Positions 17,517-27,140 of a DNA stretch of 50,292 bases are shown piece after piece. The stretch covers positions 1-50,292 of the forward strand of contig CAVXTT010000004.1 in NCBI GenBank assembly GCA_963764685.1, read 5' to 3'. Numbering within the stretch: the stretch's first letter is position 1; every line of letters starts with the position of its first letter. The position numbers and the translations under genes were made by a program. The notes beneath the pieces are model-generated. The model was given only the letters and a program-made list of their open reading frames with translations. It had not been told where the DNA came from and searched no databases. Source of the stretch: CAVXTT01 sp963764685. Lineage in GTDB: Bacteria; Bacteroidota; Ignavibacteria; Ignavibacteriales; Ignavibacteriaceae.

Positions 17517-19348
17517 ATGAAAGTCTCAATTTCAGCAAAGTCTTTACCTTATCTGTCAACCAATTTTAAAAAGGTAATGATTCGAATATTGTTGATTTGG
17601 ACAATAGCAGCGACCCTGTTCACAGGTCAATCTTACGCTGATGCAGTTAGTGACTGGAATGCTACTGCAGTTACTGTTACTCTCAGAATTCCAAATCCTG
17701 CAAGGAGTGTTCTTGTAGATTTAGCATATCTGCATATAGCTATCTATGATGCAGTAAATGCAATTGACAAACGATATACTGTTTTTGCTGTCAGTCCTCC
17801 GAATGCGGTGCCCTGGGCATCAATGGAAGCAGCAGTTCACGCAGCGGCATATAAAATGCTTAGAACCTTTTACTTTGCTGACAGCATCTATATAGATTCT
17901 GTTTACCAGGCAAGAATTGCACTGCTTCCAAATGACAGCACTAAAACTAAAGGTATAGAGATCGGGCTTAATACCGCAGAACTATTTCTTGCTTCCCGGA
18001 CAGGAGACGGCAGGGAGGCAAATGTGACGTATATATGGCAGCCTGCAGGGACAGGTAGTTTATCAGCCTACACCGCCGGGCTCAGCTCCATATCAGCCGG
18101 TAGTTCCCTGGCAGGCATATCTTCGTCCATTTTCATTTTCCTCACCATCTAAATTCCGTGCACCAGGTCCCCCTGCAATAAACAGTAACAGATATACAAC
18201 TGTTTACAATGAAGTAAAAAAGTTCGGCTCTCTCGACAGCACTTATACTACACCCGAACAAAGAGAGATTGCACGCTTCCATACTGAGAATCCGGGAGTT
18301 CAGGTTCCGCGTAATATAAGGCTTTTTGCTGCGTCGCAGGGACTATCACTTGCAGATAATGCCCGTCTTTTTGCACAAATATATGCAACAATAGGAGACG
18401 CATTAATTACCGGGTGGGATTCAAAATACTTTTATAATTACTGGCGTCCCACGACAGCAATCCGAAGTGCAGGTACTGATGGTAATCCATCTACAGTTGC
18501 GGACACATCGTGGCTGCCGCTTGTTACAACACCCCGTCATCCTGAATATCCTGCTGCTCACGGCTGTGTTCTTGGCTCCTTCTCATATGCAATTGAAAAA
18601 TTCTTTGGAACACCAAATATTCCGGTTACACTGACAAGTAATGTAACGGGAATTCTGCATCATTTTAATAATATAAATGAAATTATCACTGAAGCTGTTA
18701 ATGCACGTGTATGGGGCGGTATGCATTTCCGGTCATCTGCAGAGGATGGAATTGAGATCGGTCATAAAGTGGCAGACTGGGTTGCTGAAAATAAATTTCA
18801 GCTTTATGTCCCTGTTGATGAGCTTATATCTGTTCTTCCGTTAAATGCCGGTAATAAGAATGCCCTGGCTTCAAAACTTCAGCGTTGCGGTAGATGCATA
18901 TGCTGACGGAAGATATAATGCTGCAGAAAATTTGTTGAATGCATTACTTAATCAACTGGATCAGCTTATTTCAAATGGATCTATTACCCAGGCACAAGCT
19001 CAACCGCTTATTGATTATGTAAATAATTATCTGGATTTGATAGCTTCAATGCTGCCAAAGATCGAAGGTAATGAAATGCCGGGGGATTTTGCATTATATC
19101 AGAACTACCCTAATCCTTTCAATCCGGTTACAACGATAAGATATGATTTACCGGTTATAAGCAGGGTAAGCTGCGCGGTTTATGATGTGTTGGGAAAAAA
19201 AGTTCAGGACCTTGAAGACAATCAGCTAAAGCAGGCTGGTACATATGAGCTTTCATTTGATGCCTCAGGTTTACCCAGCGGGGTTTACTTCTTCAGGATC
19301 ACTGCTAATGATTTTGTTTCGTCCAAAAAAATGATAGTATTGAAGTAA
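17517..19348 (+). CDS. secreted vanadium haloperoxidase / PAP2-like protein with type IX sorting tail (frameshifted)
   Basis: The start at 17517 has an AGGAGG Shine-Dalgarno and a signal segment (IRILLIWTIAATLFTGQSYA). The family motifs are in the second frame: KYFYNYWRPTTAIR, PRHPEYPAAHGCVLGSFSYAIEKFFG, and ARVWGGMHFRSSAEDGIEIGHKVADW. These are the Lys/Arg/His residues that hold vanadate or phosphate in vanadium haloperoxidases and PAP2 phosphatases. The C-terminus is a sorting domain (YQNYPNPFNPVTTIRY ... GVYFFRITAND). Frame changes occur near 18056 (an extra base in GGTAG restores VYQPTPPGSAP) and near 18880. Whether it halogenates, or is a phosphatase, cannot be told from sequence. Confidence 0.8.
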
Positions 19349-19365
19349 CGAATTGAATTAAAGAG

Positions 19366-19400
19366 AACCCCGGTAGTGAAGAACTATCGGGGTTTTTTAT
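19366..19400 (+). terminator. intrinsic terminator after the haloperoxidase-like gene
   Basis: AACCCCGGTAGT (19366-19377) pairs with ACTATCGGGGTT (19383-19394), allowing one G-T type mismatch, and is followed by TTTTTTATTT. It begins 18 nt after the stop codon. Confidence 0.88.
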
Positions 19401-19622
19401 TTAATACAACCCGAACCTTTAGACTAAGCGCCACAACAGTTTAGCCACATTTGTTCAGAATGAACATTCGATAATCCAGATTATCGTAAAATGACCTGCT
19501 AATACAATATTTACATTATTTTAAGGCATTTTTATTCTAAAACTCTATTTCTGGCAATTATGGAGTGATAGAAATACTTTTTATAAAAACCATCAAATTA
19601 TTGATTTACCAAATACCATCAG

Positions 19623-19683
19623 GAGCGTCTCTGGAGCGTGTCTGCAGCGTCTCTGGAGCGTGTAATCGCGTTCCGGAGACGCT
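19623..19683. repeat. short direct/inverted repeat cluster (AGCGTCTCTGGAGCGTGT)
   Basis: AGCGTCTCTGGAGCGTGT occurs twice 22 bp apart, and CCGGAGACGCT lies inverted just after. The cluster sits in the gene-free stretch 19401-20522 and looks like another intergenic palindrome family. Confidence 0.5.
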
Positions 19684-19804
19684 TGAGATATGCCCGTTAG
19701 TCGCTTCTGTTAGGCTTGTGCAGATATTTAATAGATATTTTCGTGGATTTTGCTCTAAAAATCGACTTTCGGGAAATAAAACGAATTTGAATAGTGCTTC
19801 GTAA

Positions 19805-19938
19805 GGACAACCTGTCCATTAGAACGAATATTTGATATTAACGAAGCAGGTTGTCCCTCCTTGATCAATGGAAGTCTCAGATGTACGGACAGCCTGACCT
19901 TAATAATCTAAAAGCTTATAAAACGAAGCAGGCTGTCC
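19805..19938. repeat. pair of REP palindromes
   Basis: The first palindrome (19805-19856) has arms GGACAACCTG and CAGGTTGTCC. The second (19887-19938) is preceded by GTAC and has arms GGACAGCCTG and CAGGCTGTCC. Both keep CGAAGCAGG before the right arm, the same layout as the arrays at 36.0-38.0 kb next to the RAYT gene. Confidence 0.75.
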
Positions 19939-20104
19939 TCTCATTATTCACGCAGCTGTTTTTTATTTAAGAAAAGAATGAGATTAAGAACAGGGGGATT
20001 CCAGATAGAATTGTAGTAGATGGAAATTGCATCGAGAGAATAGAAATTTGGAACATGCGGGAATGAAACCCCTGACGGGGTTTTAAATATTTTTGGGGGA
20101 GGTT

Positions 20105-20352
20105 TTTTTCTACAGATATAAAACCCCTCACGGGGTTTAAGGGCAATCGGTAATATTATACTCTGCCAGCGTTAAGAGTAGGAATAGATTCTCATCGTTA
20201 TCTATGATTGGTAATAATTGTAACCCCAATGTTCGGAGTTGGAATACACCCACATCCTTGTCTTTTTTCTTCAGGATTTAGAATATCGTCTTCTCCCGAA
20301 TAACCACATAACCTGGTCAAACTCCGTTAGGAGTTTCATATCTGTAGAAAAA
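20105..20352. repeat. ~250-bp element bounded by inverted CTACAGATAT ends
   Basis: The left end TTTTTCTACAGATATAAAAC is inverted at the right end (GTTTCATATCTGTAGAAAAA). Inside are small palindromes: AAACCCCTCACGGGGTTT and AAACTCCGTTAGGAGTTT. Two related ones lie just outside (AAACCCCTGACGGGGTTT near 20066 and CAACTCCGTAGGAGTTG near 20371). It looks like a non-coding dispersed element. No transposase is present. Confidence 0.55.
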
Positions 20353-20522
20353 CCAATAAACAAAAACAATTCAACTCCGTAGGAGTTGCATTCCCGTAAA
20401 CGGTATAACCGGGAATATTTACTTCATTTTTAATATTTACCGCTATTCTCTATTTTTCCGTCGGTCAGAATAAATTATCAGCAGATCCATTATACAGCCT
20501 AATCGGAAAAACGGTCTAAAGA

Positions 20523-22355
20523 ATGCGAAATAAACTGTTCCTTGTATTCATATTATTATCATCTCTTTCTTTCACTTCCGCCCAATTAAAAGTAGAAAAG
20601 ATCGAACCCCCTAACTGGTGGACCGGCATGAAGCTGAATAAGATCCAGCTACTGGTCTACGGGAATGACCTGAAAGGGGCAGATATAAAGTTTACTGAAG
20701 CGGATATAAGATTATACAAAGTTCACGATACGCCCAATCCATCCTACCGATTTATTGATATTGAGATCCCGGAGACCCTAAAACCGGGAGATTATAAGAT
20801 CGCTTTTTCAAATAAAGGAGTTACTGCAGAATTCCCTTTCCCGGTATATAAAAGAGAAAGCGTTTATGGACATAAGGGATTCGACCAGTCTGATGTTATT
20901 TACCTGGTTACCCCCGACCGCTTTGTAAACGGCGACCAGAACAATGATGAGGTGGAAGGATACATTAACGGGATTGACAGATCAAGCGGTACGGGAAGAC
21001 ACGGGGGAGATATCCAGGGAGTGATCAATAGTCTGGATTATATTAAAGAAACGGGATTCACAACATTGTGGCTTAACCCGGTAATTGAAAATAATACTCC
21101 CGTAAGTTATCACGGCTATGGAGCAACGGATCTTTATAAAGTTGATCCCCGTTTCGGTACTAATGAGATCTACAAAAAATTTGTATCTGAAGCGCATAAG
21201 AGGGGTTTAAAAGTAATACTGGATCACGTTGCGAACCATATTCATATAAATCATCCCTGGATGAAGAACCTTCCGGTTGACGGATGGGTAAATCATTCAC
21301 AGGACAGCATTGAAATTACCCGCCACGATAAAATGGCAATCGTTGACGTACACGCCGACAGCACGGTACTGCCTAATTCTGTAACCGGGTGGTTCACAGA
21401 TTATATGCCCGATCTGAATCAGCAGAATCCTTTTATGGCAAATTACCTTATCCAGAACACTATCTGGTGGATGGAGTATGCAGATATTGATGCAGTAAGG
21501 GAGGATACTTATCCATACGCGGATCCTGAATTTATGTCACGCTGGGATAAAAATATTCTTGAGGAATATCCCAATACTAATATAGTCGGTGAAGTCTGGA
21601 ACGGGAACCCTGCTATACTTGGTACATATCAGCAGAAAAGCAGGGTAACGGCACCGTTCGATTCTAATCTTCCTGCGGTAACAGACTTCGGTCTGTCAGA
21701 TATTATCAATTATTATTTAATGGGACAAAAAACAATAAGTTCTGTCTACGAAACACTTACAATGGATTTCTGCTATTATGACCCGTACAATCTTTTAACC
21801 TTTATTGATAATCACGATATTGAGAGGGCAATGTTTGTTGCAAAAGGAGATGTTCAGAAATTTAAGTTAGCATTTCAGATCCTGCTTACTACGAGAGGCA
21901 TCCCTCAGATATTCTATGGAACTGAAATTGGTCTGGTAGGAGGTAAGGATCACGGCAGTATCAGGTTAGATTTCCCCGGCGGCTTTCCGGGAGATGAGAG
22001 AAATGCTTTTACTCCTGAAGGAAGAACTGAAGAAGAAAATGATTTATATGATTTCTTTAAGAAACTTCTTAAGATTAGAAAAGAATCAAAAGCTCTTTCC
22101 GGAGGTAAGCTGATCCATCTGCCTCCTGAAAATAGTATTTACTGCTATTTTAGAATTACAGAAGATGAAAAGATTATGGTTATAGTCAATGATAATGATG
22201 AAGAAAAAGAATTCGGAATGGAAAGAGTTGGTCATCATCTTAAAGGATCAAGGCTGATCAGAGATCTTGAAACGGGGAATGAATATCCATATTCAACTGA
22301 TCTGAAGCTCCATCTGGATACAAAAGAAGTTCACATCTTCAAATTAATATATTAA
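20523..22355 (+). CDS. secreted GH13 alpha-amylase family enzyme (cyclomaltodextrinase/neopullulanase-like)
   Basis: 610 residues with a signal peptide (FLVFILLSSLSFTSAQ), an N-terminal Ig-like/starch-binding region (about 20-120), and a GH13 barrel. Catalytic regions are visible: LDHVANH, DAVREDTYPY with the Asp nucleophile, IVGEVWNG with the Glu acid, and FIDNHD with the third Asp. It should hydrolyse alpha-glucans, dextrins or cyclodextrins in the periplasm or at the surface, as SusA does in Bacteroides. A sugar permease gene follows 18 nt later, suggesting a malto-oligosaccharide uptake pair. Confidence 0.9.
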   Translation: MRNKLFLVFILLSSLSFTSAQLKVEKIEPPNWWTGMKLNKIQLLVYGNDLKGADIKFTEADIRLYKVHDTPNPSYRFIDIEIPETLKPGDYKIAFSNKGVTAEFPFPVYKRESVYGHKGFDQSDVIYLVTPDRFVNGDQNNDEVEGYINGIDRSSGTGRHGGDIQGVINSLDYIKETGFTTLWLNPVIENNTPVSYHGYGATDLYKVDPRFGTNEIYKKFVSEAHKRGLKVILDHVANHIHINHPWMKNLPVDGWVNHSQDSIEITRHDKMAIVDVHADSTVLPNSVTGWFTDYMPDLNQQNPFMANYLIQNTIWWMEYADIDAVREDTYPYADPEFMSRWDKNILEEYPNTNIVGEVWNGNPAILGTYQQKSRVTAPFDSNLPAVTDFGLSDIINYYLMGQKTISSVYETLTMDFCYYDPYNLLTFIDNHDIERAMFVAKGDVQKFKLAFQILLTTRGIPQIFYGTEIGLVGGKDHGSIRLDFPGGFPGDERNAFTPEGRTEEENDLYDFFKKLLKIRKESKALSGGKLIHLPPENSIYCYFRITEDEKIMVIVNDNDEEKEFGMERVGHHLKGSRLIRDLETGNEYPYSTDLKLHLDTKEVHIFKLIY

Positions 22356-22373
22356 TATCAGGATATTTTAATT

Positions 22374-23645
22374 ATGCTCAACATCCAAAAGAGACTTACA
22401 AAATCCTTCTACGCTATGCTCTCATTGCCGGCTACAGCAATGGGATTTGCATTATCGATCCAGATATCTGCATTAAGCTGGATACTGAATACAAAATATA
22501 ACCTGGATATTCACGAGATCGGAATAGTGTGGGCTGCAGGGCCGCTGGCAGGAATATTCGGACAGGTAATAATCGGTCTGATAAGCGATAAGGCCTGGTT
22601 TTGGGGTGGAAGGAGAAGACCTTTTATTCTTATAGGTGGAACTGTTGCTGCATTGATGCTGCTTGCATTACCTAATATTGACAGGATAGGCAGCTTCTTT
22701 GGCCTCGAAGGACTGCTGGGAATTGCAATTGTGGTTGCCTTAACATTGGATCTTGCTATTAACATAAGCTTTAACCCGACCCGTTCTCTTATTGCCGATG
22801 TTACTCCTGAAGGAATAGCACGCACAAAAGGATATACCTGGATGCAGACGATTTCAGGTTTCTTCGGTGTCTTTGCTTATGTAATCGGGGCAGTGTTCGG
22901 GAATTATATCCTGATATATATGGGCATCTTCATTGTACTTGGTTTTTCTGTAATACCTACGCTTTTTGTTACAGAAGATAGATCATTAACTGTTGAGGAC
23001 ACTAATAAAAGTACTGTTAAAACTGTTACGGAGTGGGGACAACTCTTCCGTATCTACTTTGCTCACGGCTTCTCCTGGCTGGGAATACAGACAATGTTTG
23101 TGTATATAATCGCTTTCATACAGCAGAAGCTTAATCCTTCGGGTGATATTGAGACGGGACAGATAATATCAATATCATTTGCAGTATTGAATACAGTGGG
23201 ATTTATTCTCCCTGCATTTGTCCTTGAACCCATATCCGAAAAGATCGGCAGGGTTAAGACTCACTTAACCTGTGTGGCTGTAATGGCAGCCGGATATTTT
23301 GGTATCGTCCTGTTTGCGGGATCTCCCTTTATGCTTTATGTTTTTATGGCTGTATGCGGAATTGGGTGGGCGGCGATAGTTAGTCTTCCTTTTGCGATAA
23401 TGTCTGAAAAGGTAGATAAAAGCCGTATGGGATTCTTTATGGGAATATTCAACCTGTCGGTTGTTCTGCCGCAGCTTATTGTAAGTCTTTTCTTCGGATC
23501 ACTTATTCAGAACGTTGTTGATAAGAATTTGATCTTTATTATAAGCGGTATCTCTTTATCACTGTCGGCAATACTGTGGCTCTTAGTCAAGGACAGCTTT
23601 AAGGCTGATATCCGGAATGCAGTTCCCGCAGCAGGGGCACATTAA
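22374..23645 (+). CDS. MFS sugar transporter (SLC45 / maltose-type permease)
   Basis: 423 residues and about 12 membrane helices. Features of the SLC45/GPH-like sugar permeases are LPATAMGFALSIQISALSWIL in helix 1, DKAWFWGGRRRPFILIGG in the helix 2-3 loop, and FNPTRSLIADVTPE. It lies in one operon with the GH13 enzyme, so the likely cargo is maltose or malto-oligosaccharides, moved across the inner membrane. Substrate is inferred from context only. Confidence 0.85.
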   Translation: MLNIQKRLTKSFYAMLSLPATAMGFALSIQISALSWILNTKYNLDIHEIGIVWAAGPLAGIFGQVIIGLISDKAWFWGGRRRPFILIGGTVAALMLLALPNIDRIGSFFGLEGLLGIAIVVALTLDLAINISFNPTRSLIADVTPEGIARTKGYTWMQTISGFFGVFAYVIGAVFGNYILIYMGIFIVLGFSVIPTLFVTEDRSLTVEDTNKSTVKTVTEWGQLFRIYFAHGFSWLGIQTMFVYIIAFIQQKLNPSGDIETGQIISISFAVLNTVGFILPAFVLEPISEKIGRVKTHLTCVAVMAAGYFGIVLFAGSPFMLYVFMAVCGIGWAAIVSLPFAIMSEKVDKSRMGFFMGIFNLSVVLPQLIVSLFFGSLIQNVVDKNLIFIISGISLSLSAILWLLVKDSFKADIRNAVPAAGAH

Positions 23646-23663
23646 AAGAAAGGTATAATATCA

Positions 23664-24266
23664 ATGAGCGGGAAAAAGTTAAAACTTGGTATAACGGGGG
23701 GTATTGGTTCGGGAAAATCAACCTTTGCAGAATATCTTTCTTCGAAGGGATATCCTGTACTGAAAGCTGACGATATTTCAAAAGAGATACTTTCTTCAAA
23801 TGAGTCAGTTAAGAAAAGAGTTACGAAGGAATTCGGGGAAAGGTCTTTTGTTAACGGGGTTCCTGACAAAATGTACCTGGCAAAGAATGTTTTTTCATCA
23901 CCTGAAAAGGTGATTGTTATAAACTCAATTCTTCATCCCCCGGTGTTAAAAAGAATAGAAAAAGATACAGACGAACTGCTGAAGACCAATGACCTGGTTT
24001 TTGTGGAGGCGGCTCTTGTCTATGAAGCTGATATGGAGGAGATGTTTGATTATGTGGTTTTAATTACCGCCAGTGAAGAGACGAGAAAGAAAAGAAAAAC
24101 ACAGCAGGATAAACTATCTGAAGGTGATTTTGATAAAAGGAATTTGAACCAGATCCCTGATGACGAAAAAAAGAAGCGGGCTGATTTTATATTTGAAAAT
24201 AATGGGACAATAAGAGACTTATACGATAAGGCTGACCTCCTGCTGTTGATGGTTAAAAACCTCTGA
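23664..24266 (+). CDS. coaE: dephospho-CoA kinase
   Basis: 200 residues. The P-loop GITGGIGSGKST is near the N-terminus, followed by KADDISKEIL. VFVEAALVYEADMEEMFDYVVLI is the CoaE lid/base region, and RADFIFENNGTIRDL is at the end. It catalyses the last step of coenzyme A synthesis. It starts 18 nt after the permease gene and may share its transcript. Confidence 0.93.
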   Translation: MSGKKLKLGITGGIGSGKSTFAEYLSSKGYPVLKADDISKEILSSNESVKKRVTKEFGERSFVNGVPDKMYLAKNVFSSPEKVIVINSILHPPVLKRIEKDTDELLKTNDLVFVEAALVYEADMEEMFDYVVLITASEETRKKRKTQQDKLSEGDFDKRNLNQIPDDEKKKRADFIFENNGTIRDLYDKADLLLLMVKNL

Positions 24267-24327
24267 AATTCAGTTCGGGCTTTACCGAAGGGGTTACCGA
24301 ACAAGGCAGGTTTACAGATCTAAAAGC

Positions 24328-24503
24328 AAACTCACTCTGTAGCCTCTCTCTTGGGAAGAGAGAGGCTTGTTGTCAGCATAACATTACATTTATCATCTTG
24401 ACCAATGAGTTCCGGGCGCCAGTGTTTTGTCAAGATTCTAAAGTTATTGTTTTACCTCCGGCAAGTCCTTCTCTTTCCAAGAGAAGGACTACAGGATGAG
24501 TTT
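24328..24503. repeat. palindromic MITE-like element, copy 1
   Basis: The outer ends AAACTCACTCTGTAG and CTACAGGATGAGTTT are inverted repeats (13 of 15 match). The inner hairpins CCTCTCTCTTGGGAAGAGAGAGG and CCTTCTCTTTCCAAGAGAAGG mirror each other. The whole element is therefore an imperfect ~176-bp inverted repeat. It is non-coding. Confidence 0.75.
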
Positions 24504-24537
24504 TTGGTTTAAAGTAGACGTATACAGTTCTAAAAAC

Positions 24538-24712
24538 AAACTCACTCTGTAGCCTCTCTCTTGTGAAGAGAGAGGCTTGTTGTAAACATAACATTACATT
24601 TATCATCTTGACCAATGAGTTCCGGGCGCCAGTGTTATGTCAAGATTCTAAAGTAATGGTTTTACCTCCGGCAAGTCCTTCTCTTTCCAAGAGAAGACTA
24701 CAGGATGAGTTT
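24538..24712. repeat. palindromic MITE-like element, copy 2
   Basis: A second copy in the same orientation, 210 bp downstream of the first and about 95% identical by eye. Together they fill most of the 24267-24861 spacer. I see no gene there. Confidence 0.75.
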
Positions 24713-24861
24713 TGGTTTACTGGCCAAAACCTTCTGACCGAACAGAATGCTAATTATAATAGTATGAATGAGTTATTCGGATTCCAACAAACTATAATTT
24801 CTTCTTTTTTTATTACCCCCGTTAAGCCTATTTTTGTACTGTTCTTTTTTAGGAGATTACC

Positions 24862-25761
24862 GTGTCGTTCTTTAATACTATTATTGTTGCTATTGTAAGA
24901 TTGCTCCCTAAGCCCGTCGTGGGCTTTTTTTCGAGAAAATATATTGCAGGGGAAACACTTGAAGATGCAGTCAGGGTTGTACAGGAATTTAACCATAAAG
25001 GCATTCTGGCAACACTGGATGTTCTGGGGGAATCAATTAAAAATAAAGGGGAAGCTGCCGAGGCTAAGTTTAAAGCACTTGAAGTTCTTGATGTGATAAG
25101 TAAAAATAAGCTGGATGCCAACCTTTCTATCAAACCTACACAGATGGGTTTAAGCATAGATGAGGACTTTGCCTATGACCAGGTGGAAGAGCTGGTTAAG
25201 AAAGCAAAGGATATGAATAATTTTGTCCGCATTGATATGGAGGATTCCCCATATACCGATGCTACTTTCCGGCTGCTTAAACGCTTAAGGACAAGATACG
25301 ATAACGTTGGGGTTGTTGTTCAGGCATATCTGAAAAGAACCTATGATGATGTTGTTGCCCTGAATAAAATGAGTACGAACTATAGGCTCTGCAAAGGCAT
25401 ATACATTGAACCAGCTGAATTAGCTTATAAGGATAAACAGGCTATCCGGGATAACTTTCTTAAAGTGCTGAGAAGAATGTTCGCTGACGGAGTATATGTG
25501 GGGATAGCAACTCACGATGATTATCTTGTCAACGAAGCTTACAGTATGATAAAGGAAATGAATATACCTAAGAATAAATTTGAATTTCAGATGCTTCTTG
25601 GTGTGAAGGAAGATCTGAGAGATAAAATTAATGCCGACGGTTATCGTTTAAGAATTTATGTACCTTTCGGCAAGGACTGGTATCGATATTCCATACGCAG
25701 ACTAAAAGAAAATCCTGCTATGGCAGGGCATATATTCAAGGCGCTTTTTTCTTTTAAGTAA
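24862..25761 (+). CDS. proline dehydrogenase (monofunctional)
   Basis: 299 residues starting at GTG 24862 with AGGAGATTACC just upstream. Family features are SIKPTQMGL, VRIDMEDSPYTDATF, VVVQAYLKRTYDDV, YRLCKGIYIEPAELAYKD, VGIATHDDYLV, FEFQMLLGV, and YVPFGKDWYRYSIRRLKENP (FAD and proline carboxylate binding). It oxidises proline to pyrroline-5-carboxylate and passes electrons via FAD to the membrane quinone pool. The partner P5C dehydrogenase is not in the window. Its TAA overlaps the tsaD ATG (TAATG). Confidence 0.92.
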   Translation: MSFFNTIIVAIVRLLPKPVVGFFSRKYIAGETLEDAVRVVQEFNHKGILATLDVLGESIKNKGEAAEAKFKALEVLDVISKNKLDANLSIKPTQMGLSIDEDFAYDQVEELVKKAKDMNNFVRIDMEDSPYTDATFRLLKRLRTRYDNVGVVVQAYLKRTYDDVVALNKMSTNYRLCKGIYIEPAELAYKDKQAIRDNFLKVLRRMFADGVYVGIATHDDYLVNEAYSMIKEMNIPKNKFEFQMLLGVKEDLRDKINADGYRLRIYVPFGKDWYRYSIRRLKENPAMAGHIFKALFSFK

Positions 25762-26768
25762 TGAAGGTATTAGGAATTGAAACATCCTGTGATGAAACCT
25801 CTGTTGCAATAATTTCAGATGGTGAATTAAAAGCAAACCTTGTTTCGTCACAGGATTTTCATACTAAATACGGCGGGGTAGTACCTGAATTATCAAGCAG
25901 GGCACACCTTCAAATAGTGATCCCTCTCCTAAAAGATGCACTAAAACAATCGTCTATTGAATTAAACCAGCTTGATCTGATCACTGCAACTGCAGGACCC
26001 GGTCTTATTGGGGCTCTTCTTGTCGGACTCACTTTCGCAAAAGGGCTTTCATATTCTTTAGACAAACCATTTGTTCCTGTTAATCACATAGAGGGGCATA
26101 TTTTCTCCGGTTTCCTGATGGAAGAAAAGCCTGAGTTCCCATACCTGGCTCTTATAGTTTCAGGTGGACATACACTTCTCCTTCTTGTTAACAGCTTTAC
26201 CGATATAAAGAAATTAGGTACTACTGTAGATGATGCAGCGGGGGAGGCATTTGACAAGGTAGCTAAAATGCTGGGTCTCGGCTATCCGGGTGGTCCTAAA
26301 ATACAGCAGGCTGCAGAGAACGGTGATCCTTCCTTTATTAAATTTCCTGTTGCTGATGTAAAGAATAGATTTGATTTCTCTTTCTCAGGACTCAAAACAT
26401 CTGTCCTGCGCCATATCCAGAGATATAATGATACTCCTATTGAACCACAGGAATTGAATAATATTGCGGCTTCTTTCCAGGATGCTGTTACCAGGGCACT
26501 TATTCGTAATACGGAACGGGCATTGGATAAATATCCGGTTAAGAGCATATCCCTTGCCGGAGGAGTGGCTGCCAATAAACATCTCCGTGCAGCTTTAACC
26601 GGCATTGCAGGAAAGCACAAAAAGAAAATAGTTATTCCTGATATGGAATATTGCGGTGATAATGCTGCGATGATTGCCTTCCGCGGTCAGACTTTATTTG
26701 AAGCCGGAAAAAGGTTTGATCTTGGCTATCCTCCTTTCCCCGGACTGCCCGAAAATCTTTTCTCCTGA
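25761..26768 (+). CDS. tsaD: tRNA N6-adenosine threonylcarbamoyltransferase
   Basis: 335 residues, full length. The metal-binding motif is NHIEGH. GIETSCDETSVAII is at the N-terminus, with LIVSGGHTLLL, GEAFDKVAKMLGLGYPGGP, SFSGLKTSVLR, LAGGVAANKHLR and YCGDNAAMIAFRG. It transfers threonylcarbamoyl to A37 of ANN-decoding tRNAs. Translation is probably coupled to the proline dehydrogenase gene through the TAATG overlap. Confidence 0.96.
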   Translation: MKVLGIETSCDETSVAIISDGELKANLVSSQDFHTKYGGVVPELSSRAHLQIVIPLLKDALKQSSIELNQLDLITATAGPGLIGALLVGLTFAKGLSYSLDKPFVPVNHIEGHIFSGFLMEEKPEFPYLALIVSGGHTLLLLVNSFTDIKKLGTTVDDAAGEAFDKVAKMLGLGYPGGPKIQQAAENGDPSFIKFPVADVKNRFDFSFSGLKTSVLRHIQRYNDTPIEPQELNNIAASFQDAVTRALIRNTERALDKYPVKSISLAGGVAANKHLRAALTGIAGKHKKKIVIPDMEYCGDNAAMIAFRGQTLFEAGKRFDLGYPPFPGLPENLFS

Positions 26769-26801
26769 TATATATCTTCTTTTTTCTTTATTTTTCTTTT
26801 T

Positions 26802-27140
26802 ATGAATTACTTACTTCAGAAACTCATTGATAATTCCGATCCGCTTAGTAAGAACGAAGCTGAAAAATTACTACAGGAACTGAGACAGGAAGTAGATAAC
26901 CTTGATGCCGGTATTGCCCGTCTCCTGATTCAGAGAATAGAAATAAGCCTGTATATTGGTAAAATAAAAAAACTCCTCAAACTTTCCTCATACTCTCCTG
27001 AAAGAGAAGCGGAGATATTAAAGAACGTTGTAAATCTTGCCGGTGACGATCTAAGCAAGAAGGTTCTGAAAAATATATATGAACGGATTATAGATGAATC
27101 GAGGGGGATACAGAAACTGAGATCCGATAATGAATTATAG
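26802..27140 (+). CDS. chorismate mutase type II-like protein
   Basis: 112 residues, mostly helical. It matches the AroQ pattern: LRQEVDNLDAGIARLLIQRIEISLYIGKIKK with the N-terminal Arg and Asp, SPEREAEILKNV, and a final KNIYERIIDESRGIQ. It would convert chorismate to prephenate. The small size suits a free-standing domain. It overlaps the start of mltG by 11 nt. Confidence 0.78.
   Translation: MNYLLQKLIDNSDPLSKNEAEKLLQELRQEVDNLDAGIARLLIQRIEISLYIGKIKKLLKLSSYSPEREAEILKNVVNLAGDDLSKKVLKNIYERIIDESRGIQKLRSDNEL

Noticed and set aside
24563..24898. Open frame through the second MITE-like copy
   Set aside because: It reads through the palindromic repeat and into the proline dehydrogenase gene in the wrong frame. 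No domain or start signal supports it.
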